Positions 51,347 through 61,709 are shown, counted from the stretch's first letter. The stretch is DNA of 64,000 nt from Arthrobacter sp. 31Y (GCF_000526335.1 NZ_JAFW01000001.1:1364001-1428000); one strand, 5' to 3'. Made by a program: numbers and translations. Notes: generated from the sequence alone by a model not told the origin.

Positions 51347-52251
51347 CAGCTGCCAGCCAGCTCGTGGCCCTTGGCCAGGATGGACTTGAGCTCCAGCAGT
51401 TGCTCCTCTGAAGGGTCAACCAGCGGCGGACGGACCGGGCCCACGGGCAATCCCGCGAGCCGAAGACCGGCCTTGATCAGGGAGACGCCAAAGCCCGGAG
51501 TCTGGTCGCGGAGACGGACCAGCGGCGCGTAGAAACCTTCAAGCAGGGCGTGGCGGCGCTCTTCGTCACCGGAAACGTAGGCGTCGTAGTAGGCCTTGGC
51601 GATTTCGGGGGCCATGGCGAACGCAGCCGAGGAATACAGCGGGATGCCGAGGCCGCGGTAGGCGCCCTGGGTCAGTTCTGCCGTGAGGAGGCCGTTGAAG
51701 AGTGCAAAGTCCGTGCGACCGCTGGCGTTGATCGCGGAGACGATTTCCTGGGCCAGGCCGACGTCGCCGATTCCGTCCTTGAAGCCAACCACCTTCGGGT
51801 TGGCCGTGAGACGGGTGATGGCTTCGGCGGTGAACTTTGCCGTGCCGCGGTGGTACACAATCACCGGCAGGCTGCTCGCCGCGGCAATGGCTTCCACGTA
51901 CGCCACCACACCGTCCGTGGGGCCGGTGACCAGGTACGGCGGGAGCACCAGGAGGGCATCCGCGCCGGCTTCCTCGGCCACCTTCGCAGCGGCAATGGCG
52001 TGGCCAAGCGGGCCACCGGCACCGGAAACCACCGGAACGGCTCCCGCAACGGCCTCGACGGCGGCAGTCACCACGGTGCGGATCTCATCCAGGGAGAGCG
52101 CATGGAATTCACCGGTGCCGCAGGCGGGGAAGACGCCGCCCGGGCCGAACGGCAGGCGGGAGGTGATGTGCTCCTTGAGCAGTGCCACATCTACCGTGCC
52201 GTCTTCGGCGAAGGGTGTGACGGGGAAGAACAGTACGCCGTCGAATTTCAT
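51346..52251 (-). CDS. kdgD: 5-dehydro-4-deoxyglucarate dehydratase (KdgD-type, DHDPS fold)
   Basis: 301 residues of the dihydrodipicolinate synthase superfamily. Schiff-base Lys158 is in VVGFKDGIGD and catalytic Tyr133 in IVYHRGTAKF. The substrate loop GGVFPACGTGEFHALS is typical of the dehydratase/decarboxylase branch that converts 5-dehydro-4-deoxyglucarate to 2,5-dioxovalerate and CO2. The neighbouring dioxovalerate-type dehydrogenase supports this. ATGA-coupled to the epimerase-family gene. Confidence 0.85.
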   Translation of the reverse strand: MKFDGVLFFPVTPFAEDGTVDVALLKEHITSRLPFGPGGVFPACGTGEFHALSLDEIRTVVTAAVEAVAGAVPVVSGAGGPLGHAIAAAKVAEEAGADALLVLPPYLVTGPTDGVVAYVEAIAAASSLPVIVYHRGTAKFTAEAITRLTANPKVVGFKDGIGDVGLAQEIVSAINASGRTDFALFNGLLTAELTQGAYRGLGIPLYSSAAFAMAPEIAKAYYDAYVSGDEERRHALLEGFYAPLVRLRDQTPGFGVSLIKAGLRLAGLPVGPVRPPLVDPSEEQLLELKSILAKGHELAGS

Positions 52252-53246
52252 GGTGTCTCCTTGGTTGCTCCCGCCGGGACCAGGCCGGCGTGGGTCTCGT
52301 CATTGAGTGCTGCTTGTTCGCTTGATGCTGTGTCTTCGCCCTCGAATGGCGGCGTGAGTTCGGTACGCCAGGTGCGCTTCGGTTCCCAGCCTAGAAGTTC
52401 GCGGGCTTTGTCGATGGAGAACGCCGGGCTGGTGCCGGTCAGGTTTGCGGTGAGGGATCCGCTGCCGGGCAGGAACCGCGGGAACAATTCCGCCAATGGT
52501 GCGGCAGCCAAAGCATCCTTCGCACCAACAAAGAACACCTCGCCGTTGGGGATGGAATCCATCTTCTCCAGCAGCACGTCCAGGAAATCAGCAACATCCC
52601 GCGCGTCCACGTAGTTGAACAGCGCTGGCGCGGAAAGTGCCGGATCCTGCAGACGCTCCCGGACCGTGTGCCCTTGCTGCGTCAGCGCACCTTCCCATTC
52701 TTCCGGGGAGATGACGTAGCACGGACGGAACGCTGCGTACCTGATCTTGTTGCCCTGCGCTGAAGCGAACATCTGCACGGTCTGCTCGGCGATCAATTTG
52801 GACAACGCGTAGGCGTTCCACGGCTTGGGCGGCGTCTGCTCGTCAAGAGGGAACGACGGCGGCAGCCACCCGGCCGGTGAGCCATAGCCCAGGGCGGTGG
52901 GGCTGGACGCCGTCACGATCTTCGGTACACCAGCCTCGGTGGCCGCACTGACCACTGCAAAGGCGAGCCGGGTGTTCGTGCTGAAAATGACATCCTCAGG
53001 CGCGCTGAAAGGTACGGCAATAGCAGCGAGGTGGATGACGGCGTCGGGCGCTGTTTCCCGGATGAGCCGCTCCGCCTCCCCCGGCGCCAGCAGATCTGTG
53101 GTGTATTGCTCGGCTCCGGCTGGCAAGTGCTCTGCCGGGATGGCATCCCGGTCAACCGAGATCACCTTGTGGCCGGCCTCTGCGAGGCCTGCCACCACGC
53201 TGCGGCCCAACCGACCGGAACCGCCGGTGACGAAAATCCTGCTCAT
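52248..53246 (-). CDS. NAD-dependent epimerase/dehydratase-family dehydrogenase
   Basis: 332 residues. The Rossmann motif is VTGGSGRLGRSVV near residues 6-18. The active-site SSPT near 120 and Tyr-x-x-x-Lys in YALSKLIAE near 146 fit an extended short-chain dehydrogenase. In this operon it could be the uronate-dehydrogenase-like first step of the oxidative sugar-acid pathway, although it is about 60 residues longer than characterised uronate dehydrogenases. A sugar epimerase role cannot be excluded. Confidence 0.8.
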   Translation of the reverse strand: MSRIFVTGGSGRLGRSVVAGLAEAGHKVISVDRDAIPAEHLPAGAEQYTTDLLAPGEAERLIRETAPDAVIHLAAIAVPFSAPEDVIFSTNTRLAFAVVSAATEAGVPKIVTASSPTALGYGSPAGWLPPSFPLDEQTPPKPWNAYALSKLIAEQTVQMFASAQGNKIRYAAFRPCYVISPEEWEGALTQQGHTVRERLQDPALSAPALFNYVDARDVADFLDVLLEKMDSIPNGEVFFVGAKDALAAAPLAELFPRFLPGSGSLTANLTGTSPAFSIDKARELLGWEPKRTWRTELTPPFEGEDTASSEQAALNDETHAGLVPAGATKETP

Positions 53247-53275
53247 GGTCTTTTCCTTGCTCGGATAGTGGGCGG

Positions 53276-54697
53276 TCAGGCCTGGCCGCGGCTGAGATCA
53301 GCGCCGAGGCCAAGTTCACTGATGCGGACGGGAAGATCGGTGTCCAGGGACTTGTTGCCGGCGATGCCCACGGACACCGAGCGGAGGCCGTCAATGTAGC
53401 CGGATGGACGGCCCAACGGATCAACGCCCGGGCCGTTGAAGAGGTCCGAAAGGAGCAGGTTGTCGCCGCCACCATGGCCACCTTCGCCGTTGATAATGGG
53501 GACTTCGTAGGCAGCTTCCCAGTGGCGCTGGACCACCAGGCGTTCGCCGTTGCGGCGCACTGCGTCTTCCTCCTCGATCGGCGTCGCGCTCGGGTCCACC
53601 ACGGTCTTCTTATCGGTGCTGGATTCGACGGCGGCACGTTCCACCACTTCGAGTTCAGCACGGCCTTCGGTGCCGTTGACGGTGACGCGGTAGCCTTCCC
53701 ACGGGCTGTGGGCGTTCAGGGAGTAGCTCAGCGTGGGCCCGCCTTGGTAGTCCACCACCAGGGCGAGGTTGTCCTCGATGGTGATGCCCTCGGTGAAAAC
53801 GTCCTGGTCACGGATGTAGCCGTCAAACTTTTCGTTGTCGTAGTACAGGGCCTTGAGGCGCTCGTCCTCGCGCATGTCCAGCCGGAACGGATCGTGCTCC
53901 AGGCCGTCAACGGTTCCGCGTTCCGGGCGTACGCCAAGGCCGCGCTCGGCAGCATTCTTGTCGCCGTAGAAGCGCAGGCCACCGGAGGCAAACACCCGCT
54001 CCGGAACATCATTGATCCACCAGTTGACCAGGTCGAAGTGGTGCGATGCCTTGTGGATGAGCAGGCCGCCGGAGTTCTTCTTTTCGCGGTGCCAGCGGCG
54101 GAAATAGTCAGCACCGTGAACGGTATCCAGCACCCAGCTGAAGTCGATCGACGTGACCTTGCCAATCACGCCGTTCTGGATGACTTCCTTGAGCGCGCTG
54201 TTGCGCGGCGAGTAGCGATAGTTGAACGTGACCACCACGTTCTTGCCGGTCTTCGCCACGGCTTCGGTGATACGGCGGCAACCGTCAACGTCGATGGTCA
54301 GCGGCTTTTCAACCACGACGTCGGCACCCGCCTCGAGTGCCTCAACGATGTAGTCCGCGTGGGTGTAGTCGGGCGTCGTGACGATGACTCGCTCGATGCC
54401 ATTGGACTGGATGAAGCTGGTGAGCTCGCCGGGCGCGAAGGAAGCCACCGGCTCCGTTCCGCCGAGTTCCTTGATCAGGTCCTGGTAGAAATCCACCCGG
54501 CCCTGATTGACGTCCGAAAGCGCAATGAGTTCCGCGACGTCAGCGTGCTGCCCGTAGATGGCCCGGATGTACATTTCCGAGCGGCCGCCGGTTCCGATCA
54601 GTGCTATGCGGGTGCGCTGGGAGGCTTGGGGCTGGATGGTCGTTTCGGCAGATTCGGTCTGGGTCTCGGCTGAGTCGACGTTGACCAAGTTGGCCAT
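53276..54697 (-). CDS. Gfo/Idh/MocA family oxidoreductase (single-domain type)
   Basis: 473 residues from ATG 54697. The NAD(P) motif is ALIGTGGRSEMYIRAI, the catalytic VVEKPLTID is near residue 122, and the late NYRYSPRNSALKEVI and HKASHHFDLVNWWI are typical of this branch. It is unrelated in domain plan to the DUF6807 fusions. First gene of the operon with the epimerase-family, KdgD, enolase-superfamily and aldehyde dehydrogenase genes; a perfect LacI-type operator is 69 bp upstream. Confidence 0.87.
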   Translation of the reverse strand: MANLVNVDSAETQTESAETTIQPQASQRTRIALIGTGGRSEMYIRAIYGQHADVAELIALSDVNQGRVDFYQDLIKELGGTEPVASFAPGELTSFIQSNGIERVIVTTPDYTHADYIVEALEAGADVVVEKPLTIDVDGCRRITEAVAKTGKNVVVTFNYRYSPRNSALKEVIQNGVIGKVTSIDFSWVLDTVHGADYFRRWHREKKNSGGLLIHKASHHFDLVNWWINDVPERVFASGGLRFYGDKNAAERGLGVRPERGTVDGLEHDPFRLDMREDERLKALYYDNEKFDGYIRDQDVFTEGITIEDNLALVVDYQGGPTLSYSLNAHSPWEGYRVTVNGTEGRAELEVVERAAVESSTDKKTVVDPSATPIEEEDAVRRNGERLVVQRHWEAAYEVPIINGEGGHGGGDNLLLSDLFNGPGVDPLGRPSGYIDGLRSVSVGIAGNKSLDTDLPVRISELGLGADLSRGQA

Positions 54698-54765
54698 GAG
54701 AGATGCCCCTTTCAGAAAGGCAGGAGTGAACCGCTTGACGGCCCGGCTTCGTATGGGAAGAATCA

Positions 54766-54783
54766 TGAGAAAGCGTTTTCTCA
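54766..54783. promoter_or_regulatory. Near-perfect LacI-type operator between Gfo/Idh operon and lacI-family gene
   Basis: TGAGAAAGCGTTTTCTCA is a near-palindrome (7 of 9 arm positions matched) centred on CG. It lies in the divergent gap between the sugar-acid operon and the LacI-type regulator gene, so it would control both. Confidence 0.88.
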
Positions 54784-54863
54784 GAGCGTTATAAGCTTTG
54801 TATCAAGACTCTGGTGGTCACGTCAACCACTGCTCCAACGACGGAGCATGCGGGAGGCGACCA

Positions 54864-55907
54864 ATGGGAAGGGGCCACATGGCACGCAGGAACACCAACA
54901 GGCGCGTCGGCATTGCCGATGTCGCAGAGAAGGCGGGCGTCTCGCACGCCACCGTTTCACGCGTCATGAACGGTAATGCCGCTGTGGACCCCGGCATTGC
55001 GGCCCGGGTTCGAGCCGCCGCCGTTGAATTGAAGTACCAGCCCAATCCGGTGGGACGCAGCCTCGCCCTCGGCAAGACAGACACCATCGGGATCGTGGTT
55101 CCAGACCTCGCAAACCCAACGTTCCAAGCAATCCTCCGTGGACTCAGCATCGCTGCCGCCCAGGACGGGTACCGCGTCCTCATCGCGGATTCCTCGGAGG
55201 TCACCAGCGAGGAATCCATCCTTGCGGGCGAGGCACGACGCCGCTGCGATGGCGTGGTGCTCTGCGCTCCCCGCATGAGCGATGCCGAACTGGAGGAGCT
55301 GGCACCCACGTTGCATCCGCTGGTGCTGATCAACCGCACCACCATTGCCACCAATACTCCGAGCCTGAGCGTGGACTACGGGCAGGGCATCCAGGAACTG
55401 GCCCAGCACCTGGTGACTTTGGGTCACCGCCGCCTGGTGTTCCTCTCCGGCCCGGAGCACAGCGCTTCCAACCGCCAGCGACTAGTGGGCTTGGATCAAT
55501 TCCGGGCCGAACACCCGGAGATCGAGCTGCAAATGCTCCACGGCGGCTCCAACTTCGACTCCGGCCACGAATCCACCGAGGCCATCATTTCCAGTGGCGC
55601 CACCGGAATCCTGGCATTCAACGACCTCGTGGCCATGGGACTGCTCAGCGGCCTGCACGAGCGCGGCGTGCGCGTTCCGGAGGACATTTCCGTGACCGGC
55701 TTCGACGACATCCCGTTCGCCAAATACACAACCCCTCCATTGACCACGGCGGCTGTGCCGATCAACGAGCTCGGAAGCTTGGCCTGGCGGAGGATGCGGG
55801 AACAAATTCAACAGCCCGGCGAAACAGCCACCCAGGCGCAGGACGAATTCTCGCCCAGGGTGGAGATCCGCAAGAGCACGGCTGCCCCCGCCCTCAAGCC
55901 CGCGTAG
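54864..55907 (+). CDS. LacI-family transcriptional regulator of the sugar locus
   Basis: 347 residues from ATG 54864 with GGAGG at 6 nt; ATG 54879 is an alternative with AAGGGG. The HTH is GIADVAEKAGVSHATVSRVM at the N-terminus, followed by the hinge helix VGRSLALGKTDTIGIVVPDL. The periplasmic-binding-like core includes GILAFNDLVAMGLLSGLHER and VTGFDDIPFAKYTTPPLTT. The effector is unknown. It is the only LacI-type gene in the window, so it is the best candidate for binding the repeated operators. Confidence 0.92.
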   Translation: MGRGHMARRNTNRRVGIADVAEKAGVSHATVSRVMNGNAAVDPGIAARVRAAAVELKYQPNPVGRSLALGKTDTIGIVVPDLANPTFQAILRGLSIAAAQDGYRVLIADSSEVTSEESILAGEARRRCDGVVLCAPRMSDAELEELAPTLHPLVLINRTTIATNTPSLSVDYGQGIQELAQHLVTLGHRRLVFLSGPEHSASNRQRLVGLDQFRAEHPEIELQMLHGGSNFDSGHESTEAIISSGATGILAFNDLVAMGLLSGLHERGVRVPEDISVTGFDDIPFAKYTTPPLTTAAVPINELGSLAWRRMREQIQQPGETATQAQDEFSPRVEIRKSTAAPALKPA

Positions 55908-55909
55908 GT

Positions 55910-55974
55910 GCAACGCGGGGTCACTTATGGCCCCTTCCGAGGGTTTTAAAGGGCCATAAGTGACCCCGCGTTGC
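55910..55974. repeat. Long palindrome family C
   Basis: GCAACGCGGGGTCACTTATG, continuing GCCC (55910-55933), is perfectly mirrored by GGGCCATAAGTGACCCC then GCGTTGC (55951-55974). Perfect 24-bp arms with a 17-base centre. It sits between the convergent LacI and GntR genes, touching neither stop by more than 2 bp. Confidence 0.92.
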
Positions 55975-55975
55975 T

Positions 55976-56674
55976 TTAGTTTGGCGAGTGATCCGAGCCC
56001 ACTCCGGCTTCCGTGTAGAAGCCCTGGATGTGGGCGGCCACAAGCTCAGCCGCTTTGCCGCCGTCGTGGTCGTTCACGGCGGTGAGAATGGCGCGATGTT
56101 CAGCCCGAAGCCTGGCGCACGTCGCGTCCCAATCGGGCAGATTCCCCGTCAAATCGCCCGCGTAGTTCTCGATTGCGCCCCTGAGTGAGGCCATCATGGC
56201 GCTGACCACCGAGTTTCCTGCGGCCTGCGCGAGGGCCACATGGAACCGGGCATCAAGGGCCAGGAAAGTGTCGATGTCAGGCGCCGCATCCATCTGATCC
56301 AGGAGCACAGCAGCTTCCTCCAGCTCGGGCACGCCCACCTTGGCCCGTTCCGCCGCCCAGGATTCAAGCAGGACGCGGGTCTCCACAATGTCCGCCACCG
56401 GAAGATGACGGGTGGCCACATGGAGCCGGAGGGTTGAACCCAGCGCAGACCCTGGCTCGGCGATGACCACCGTCCCGGCATCCTTCCCCGAACCCACGCC
56501 GGCACGGACCACGCCCATCGCCTCAAGGATCCTGACGGCTTCACGCACGGAGGTCCGGGAAACCTGCAACTGCTCGGCCATGGCTCGCTCACCCGGCAGC
56601 CGGCCACCCAGGGCGAGGTCTCCGTCAGACAACTGCTTCTCGATCCATTGCAGGACCAACTCGTGGGTACGCAT
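55976..56674 (-). CDS. GntR-family regulator, FCD subgroup (LldR-like)
   Basis: 232 residues. The winged HTH is ERAMAEQLQVSRTSVREAVR near residues 30-50. The C-terminal FCD ligand domain has DARFHVALAQAAGNSV and ends with EHRAILTAVNDHD, with conserved His as metal ligands. It is divergent from the lactate-dehydrogenase-like gene, and three TGTGGTnnnACCACA-type sites fill the gap. It likely represses that gene and itself until the hydroxy acid binds. Confidence 0.9.
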   Translation of the reverse strand: MRTHELVLQWIEKQLSDGDLALGGRLPGERAMAEQLQVSRTSVREAVRILEAMGVVRAGVGSGKDAGTVVIAEPGSALGSTLRLHVATRHLPVADIVETRVLLESWAAERAKVGVPELEEAAVLLDQMDAAPDIDTFLALDARFHVALAQAAGNSVVSAMMASLRGAIENYAGDLTGNLPDWDATCARLRAEHRAILTAVNDHDGGKAAELVAAHIQGFYTEAGVGSDHSPN

Positions 56675-56691
56675 ACCGGAATACTAGTTGA

Positions 56692-56745
56692 TGTGGTCCA
56701 ACCACATGGATTACAGTGTGGTTAGACCACAGTGGTAGGACCACA
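56692..56745. promoter_or_regulatory. Three tandem GntR/FCD operators upstream of the lldD-like gene
   Basis: TGTGGTCCAACCACA (56692-56706), TGTGGTTAGACCACA (56717-56731) and AGTGGTAGGACCACA (56731-56745). The first two have the same arms with different three-base centres. FCD-type regulators bind TGGTnnnACCA, so the match is strong. The last site is 20 bp before the ATG. Confidence 0.85.
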
Positions 56746-56764
56746 GAATTCAAGGGAGAACCGC

Positions 56765-58096
56765 ATGACCGACACCCTCGACCCCAAAATCACGGCCGCG
56801 CCAGCCAATGCCGGCAGCGACGAAACCGTGACCCGTCCCGCGCAGCCGCGACCCGCCGTCGTGCAGCCCCCGGCACTCAAGCGCCGCGTACCCAAGGTGG
56901 CCGACCTGGCGCCGCTGATGCAGTTCAAGAAGCCCGAATTCAGCAAAACGGCGCGACTCAAGCGCGCCAGCACCATCTGGGAACTGCGGGACATCGCCAA
57001 GCGCCGCACCCCGCAGGCACCGTTCGATTACACGGACGGTGCGGCCGAGGAAGAGATCACCCTGCGCCGTGCACGCCAGGCCTTCCAGGACATCGAGTTC
57101 CGTCCCGGCATCCTGCGCGACGTATCCAAGATCGATCTCCGCACGGACATTCTGGGCAAGGAGTCGCGCCTGCCGTTCGGCATCGCGCCCACCGGCTTCA
57201 CCCGCATGATGCAGTCCGAAGGCGAATACGCGGGCTCCCAGGCCGCTGAGGCAGCGGGCATTCCGTACACCCTGTCCACCATGGGCACTGCATCCATCGA
57301 GGACGTGGCCACCGCCGCTCCGAATGGCCGCAACTGGTTCCAGCTGTACCTGTGGACGGACCGCGCCCGCTCCCTCGAACTGATCGAGCGGGCGGCCAAG
57401 GCCGGCAACGACACCCTGATGGTCACCGTGGACACGGCAGTTGCCGGCGCCCGCCTGCGCGATGTCCGCAACGGCATGACCATCCCGCCGGCACTGACCA
57501 TCAAGACTGTTCTGGACGCGTCATACCGCCCGGCATGGTGGTTCAACTTCCTCACCCACGAACCCCTGACGTTCGCGTCACTCTCGCGCTACACCGGCAC
57601 CGTGGCCGATCTCATCAACTCGATGTTCGACCCCACCCTGACCTACGAGGACCTGGACTGGCTGCGTGAAACCTGGAAGGGCAAGCTGGTGGTCAAGGGT
57701 ATCCAGACCGTGGAGGACGCCCGGCGCGTTGTTGACCACGGTGCGGACGGCATCATTCTGTCCAACCATGGCGGCCGCCAACTGGACCGCGCCCCCATTC
57801 CGTTCCACCTGCTGCCGGAAGTTACCTCGGCACTCAACGCGGACAACAGCAAGGCCGCCGTCATGCTGGACACGGGCATCATGAGCGGTGCTGACATCGT
57901 GGCAGCCCTTGCCCTGGGCGCCGACTTCGCACTGATCGGCCGCGCCTACCTCTACGGCCTCATGGCCGGTGGACGTGAAGGCGTGGACCGCACCATCCAG
58001 ATCCTGGAGAAGGACATGACCCGGACCATGGCACTCCTGGGCGTCAGCAAGGTGGCGGACCTGAACCCGGACCACGTTCGGCTGCTCCAGCGCTAA
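56765..58096 (+). CDS. lldD: FMN-dependent alpha-hydroxy-acid (L-lactate) dehydrogenase
   Basis: 443 residues from ATG 56765 with AAGGGAG at 6 nt. The N-terminal 60 residues are a low-complexity extension compared with usual LldD. The FMN-binding barrel has [32 protein letters not shown], and the active-site [18 protein letters not shown], with catalytic His and Arg. It oxidises L-lactate or a related 2-hydroxy acid to the oxo acid, passing electrons to quinone. The GntR-family gene controls it by position. Palindrome B3 follows. Confidence 0.9.
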   Translation: MTDTLDPKITAAPANAGSDETVTRPAQPRPAVVQPPALKRRVPKVADLAPLMQFKKPEFSKTARLKRASTIWELRDIAKRRTPQAPFDYTDGAAEEEITLRRARQAFQDIEFRPGILRDVSKIDLRTDILGKESRLPFGIAPTGFTRMMQSEGEYAGSQAAEAAGIPYTLSTMGTASIEDVATAAPNGRNWFQLYLWTDRARSLELIERAAKAGNDTLMVTVDTAVAGARLRDVRNGMTIPPALTIKTVLDASYRPAWWFNFLTHEPLTFASLSRYTGTVADLINSMFDPTLTYEDLDWLRETWKGKLVVKGIQTVEDARRVVDHGADGIILSNHGGRQLDRAPIPFHLLPEVTSALNADNSKAAVMLDTGIMSGADIVAALALGADFALIGRAYLYGLMAGGREGVDRTIQILEKDMTRTMALLGVSKVADLNPDHVRLLQR

Positions 58097-58100
58097 CCGC

Positions 58101-58168
58101 ACCCATGTAGGTAACAGCAACTGTCGCAATGAGCGTTCATTGCGACAGTTGCTGTTACTCAGTTGGGT
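58101..58168. repeat. 68-bp palindrome family B, copy 3
   Basis: ACCCATGTAGGTAACAGCAA on the left; TTGCTGTTACTCAGTTGGGT on the right. The inner CTGTCGCAATGA pairs with TCATTGCGACAG. It lies between the convergent lldD-like and gdhA genes, 5 bp after the former stop and 7 bp before the latter. Confidence 0.9.
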
Positions 58169-58174
58169 AAGGGG

Positions 58175-59563
<1,389 letters not shown>

Positions 59564-59719
59564 TCATGGTTGCACCGAGGGACATGGGATCTCCATCCGA
59601 AGGCAATGTGACCCATATCGCGGAGTTAACACAACTGTAGAAAATCGTTGAAAACTCAAGGAAACGAGAGATTAACAAAAACTCACAATGTGATAAGGAT
59701 CACGTTAGGTTGGCTTCGA

Positions 59720-60280
59720 CTACCGCTTACGGCCGAACTTCGGAAGGTTGGGCAGGTTCGGAAGATTAGCCAGAAGATCAGCGGCCTTAGTGGCAGCGCG
59801 GCCAACACTGCGGCCAATCTGCTGGGGCACAGTATCGTCCGAAGCCGGATCAAAGGAGACCGGGGTACCGCTCGCGTGGACCTTCACAGCCTGGCCCACG
59901 GCGTCAGCACGGGTGGCCGGGACCTCCGGAGCCGGAACAACAGCTGCGGCGGGCTCTGCGGCGGCAGGCTCTGCCACGGCGTGTACCTCGGAAGGCGCGA
60001 CGACGGCGGGAGCCGGGGTGCCGACGTCGAACGTTTCCAGCCAGCTGGCTACGCCGGCCAGTGGCTTGGGATTCAGCGCGTAGAAGCGCTTCTGGCCCTG
60101 GGCACGCATGCTGACGAGATCCGCCTCACGGAGCACCTTCAAGTGCTTGGAGATAGTGGGCTGGCTCGCAGCCAGTTCTTCCACCAGTTCGCCTACAGCT
60201 TTATCCCCAGAGCGGAGGGAGACCAGGATGTCGCGCCTGGTTGCCTCAGCTATGACGGCAAATACGTCGTCAGTCACCAT
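59720..60280 (-). CDS. ArsR-family regulator with an Ala/Pro-rich tail
   Basis: 186 residues from ATG 60280 (a GTG one codon on has better spacing from GGGAGG). The winged HTH is AEATRRDILVSLRSGDKAVG, followed by VEELAASQPTISKHLKVLRE, with no metal-binding CxC. The remainder is Ala/Pro/Val-rich, then VGRAATKAADLLANLPNLPN near the end, with the triplet NLPNLPNLP before a basic KFGRKR. The tail is not part of the ArsR family. Target unknown. Confidence 0.82.
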   Translation of the reverse strand: MVTDDVFAVIAEATRRDILVSLRSGDKAVGELVEELAASQPTISKHLKVLREADLVSMRAQGQKRFYALNPKPLAGVASWLETFDVGTPAPAVVAPSEVHAVAEPAAAEPAAAVVPAPEVPATRADAVGQAVKVHASGTPVSFDPASDDTVPQQIGRSVGRAATKAADLLANLPNLPNLPKFGRKR

Positions 60281-60380
60281 GCCTCCCACCCTAGCGACAT
60301 ATACGCCGATTGGCATCCCTGTTTCGTGGCGCGACAGGCACCCTAACTAGACCAAGGGAACGCTTAGTCGAACCGAACGC

Positions 60381-61607
60381 TCAGTCGAACCAGGGATCCA
60401 GGCCGTAAAGGGGGAAGATCTCCTTGCGCGTGGCAATAACGGTCCGGTCAACCTCGTCTGCGGGATCGTAGCCGACCTCCCAGGAACGCCACCAGACGTC
60501 CACGTCATCGCCCATCGACTCCGGCGCCCATACCCCGTAGGTTTCCTTCACATACGTCCGCCACGCTTCAGGAACCGGCGTGCGGAGCGGCACCGGGCGC
60601 TGCGTCACCATCCCGATCAGGTGGCTCCACGCCCGGGGCACAACGCCGGTGACGTCGTAGCCGCCTCCGCCGGTAGCGATCCAGCGGTTGTCGCAGTAGC
60701 GGGCGGCAAGTCCGGCGACGGCAGAAGCCGCCTCACGCTGACCGTCAACGCTGAGGTTCAGGTGCGTCAGGGGGTCGTCCCGGTGAGAATCGCATCCGTG
60801 CTGGCTGACGATGACTTCGGGTTGGAACGCGCCAACAAGCTGCGGGACCACCGCATGGAAAGCCCGCAACCAGGCCGCGTCCCCCGTGTAGGCAGGGAGT
60901 GCAACGTTGACCGCAGTCCCTACGGCGTTCGGGCCGCCGGTTTCATTGGCAAAGCCAGTTCCGGGGAAAAGAGTGAGGCCCGTTTCATGCAGGCTGATGG
61001 TCATGACGCGGGGGTCGTTCCAGAAAATACTCTGCGTACCGTCGCCATGGTGAGCGTCGACGTCGATGCTCACCACCCGTTGCACGCCGCCGTCGAGCAG
61101 CCGTTGGATGGCCAGAGCGACGTCGTTATAGACACAAAAGCCGCTGGCCCGCTCACGCGCTGCATGGTGCATCCCGCCGCTGAAGTTCACCGCGCGGACA
61201 GCTTGGCCATTCAGGATGGTCTCGGCCGCCACGAGGGAACCGCCAGCGAGGCGGGCACTGGCCTCGTGCATGCCGGCAAACGCGGGATCGTCTTCGGTTC
61301 CCAGTCCGCGGTCTTCCTCCGGCACAGAGGGATCAGCACTGACCCGGCGTACGGCCTCCACATATTCGGGGCTATGTACGGAAAAAAGTTCGACGTCGGT
61401 GGCCACCGTGGGTGCCTGGACGGCCACATGCTGGTGGTCAAAGAGGCCGAGCGATTGGGCAAGCCGCGCTGTCAGCTCAAGCCGTTGCGGCGCCATGGGA
61501 TGGCCCGGACCAAAGTTGTAAGCAGTCATGGCTGGATCCCACACCACCGTCGTTGGCAGTGCGGACCGCGTAATGCTGGAAGCTGTTGTTCCAAGCCGTG
61601 AGTTCAT
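60381..61607 (-). CDS. acuC: Histone-deacetylase-family protein, AcuC type
   Basis: 408 residues. The deacetylase core has FGPGHPMAPQRLELTARL, ASGFCVYNDVALAIQRLL and VVSIDVDAHHGDGTQSIFWN, with the zinc-binding Asp/His set and the HHGDG charge relay. AcuC removes acetyl groups from acetyl-CoA synthetase lysines in Bacillus; whether an AcuA partner exists here is not visible. It is divergent from the TrkH gene. Confidence 0.9.
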   Translation of the reverse strand: MNSRLGTTASSITRSALPTTVVWDPAMTAYNFGPGHPMAPQRLELTARLAQSLGLFDHQHVAVQAPTVATDVELFSVHSPEYVEAVRRVSADPSVPEEDRGLGTEDDPAFAGMHEASARLAGGSLVAAETILNGQAVRAVNFSGGMHHAARERASGFCVYNDVALAIQRLLDGGVQRVVSIDVDAHHGDGTQSIFWNDPRVMTISLHETGLTLFPGTGFANETGGPNAVGTAVNVALPAYTGDAAWLRAFHAVVPQLVGAFQPEVIVSQHGCDSHRDDPLTHLNLSVDGQREAASAVAGLAARYCDNRWIATGGGGYDVTGVVPRAWSHLIGMVTQRPVPLRTPVPEAWRTYVKETYGVWAPESMGDDVDVWWRSWEVGYDPADEVDRTVIATRKEIFPLYGLDPWFD

Positions 61608-61709
61608 CCAGAACAGGCTACCTGAGCCCCGAGTAGCCTTCCGCCCGGTTACGCCGCGGGAATAGTGGTTTACTACTCAGGAAAGCTTGTTCAACCGAGG
61701 AAGAGCGCC

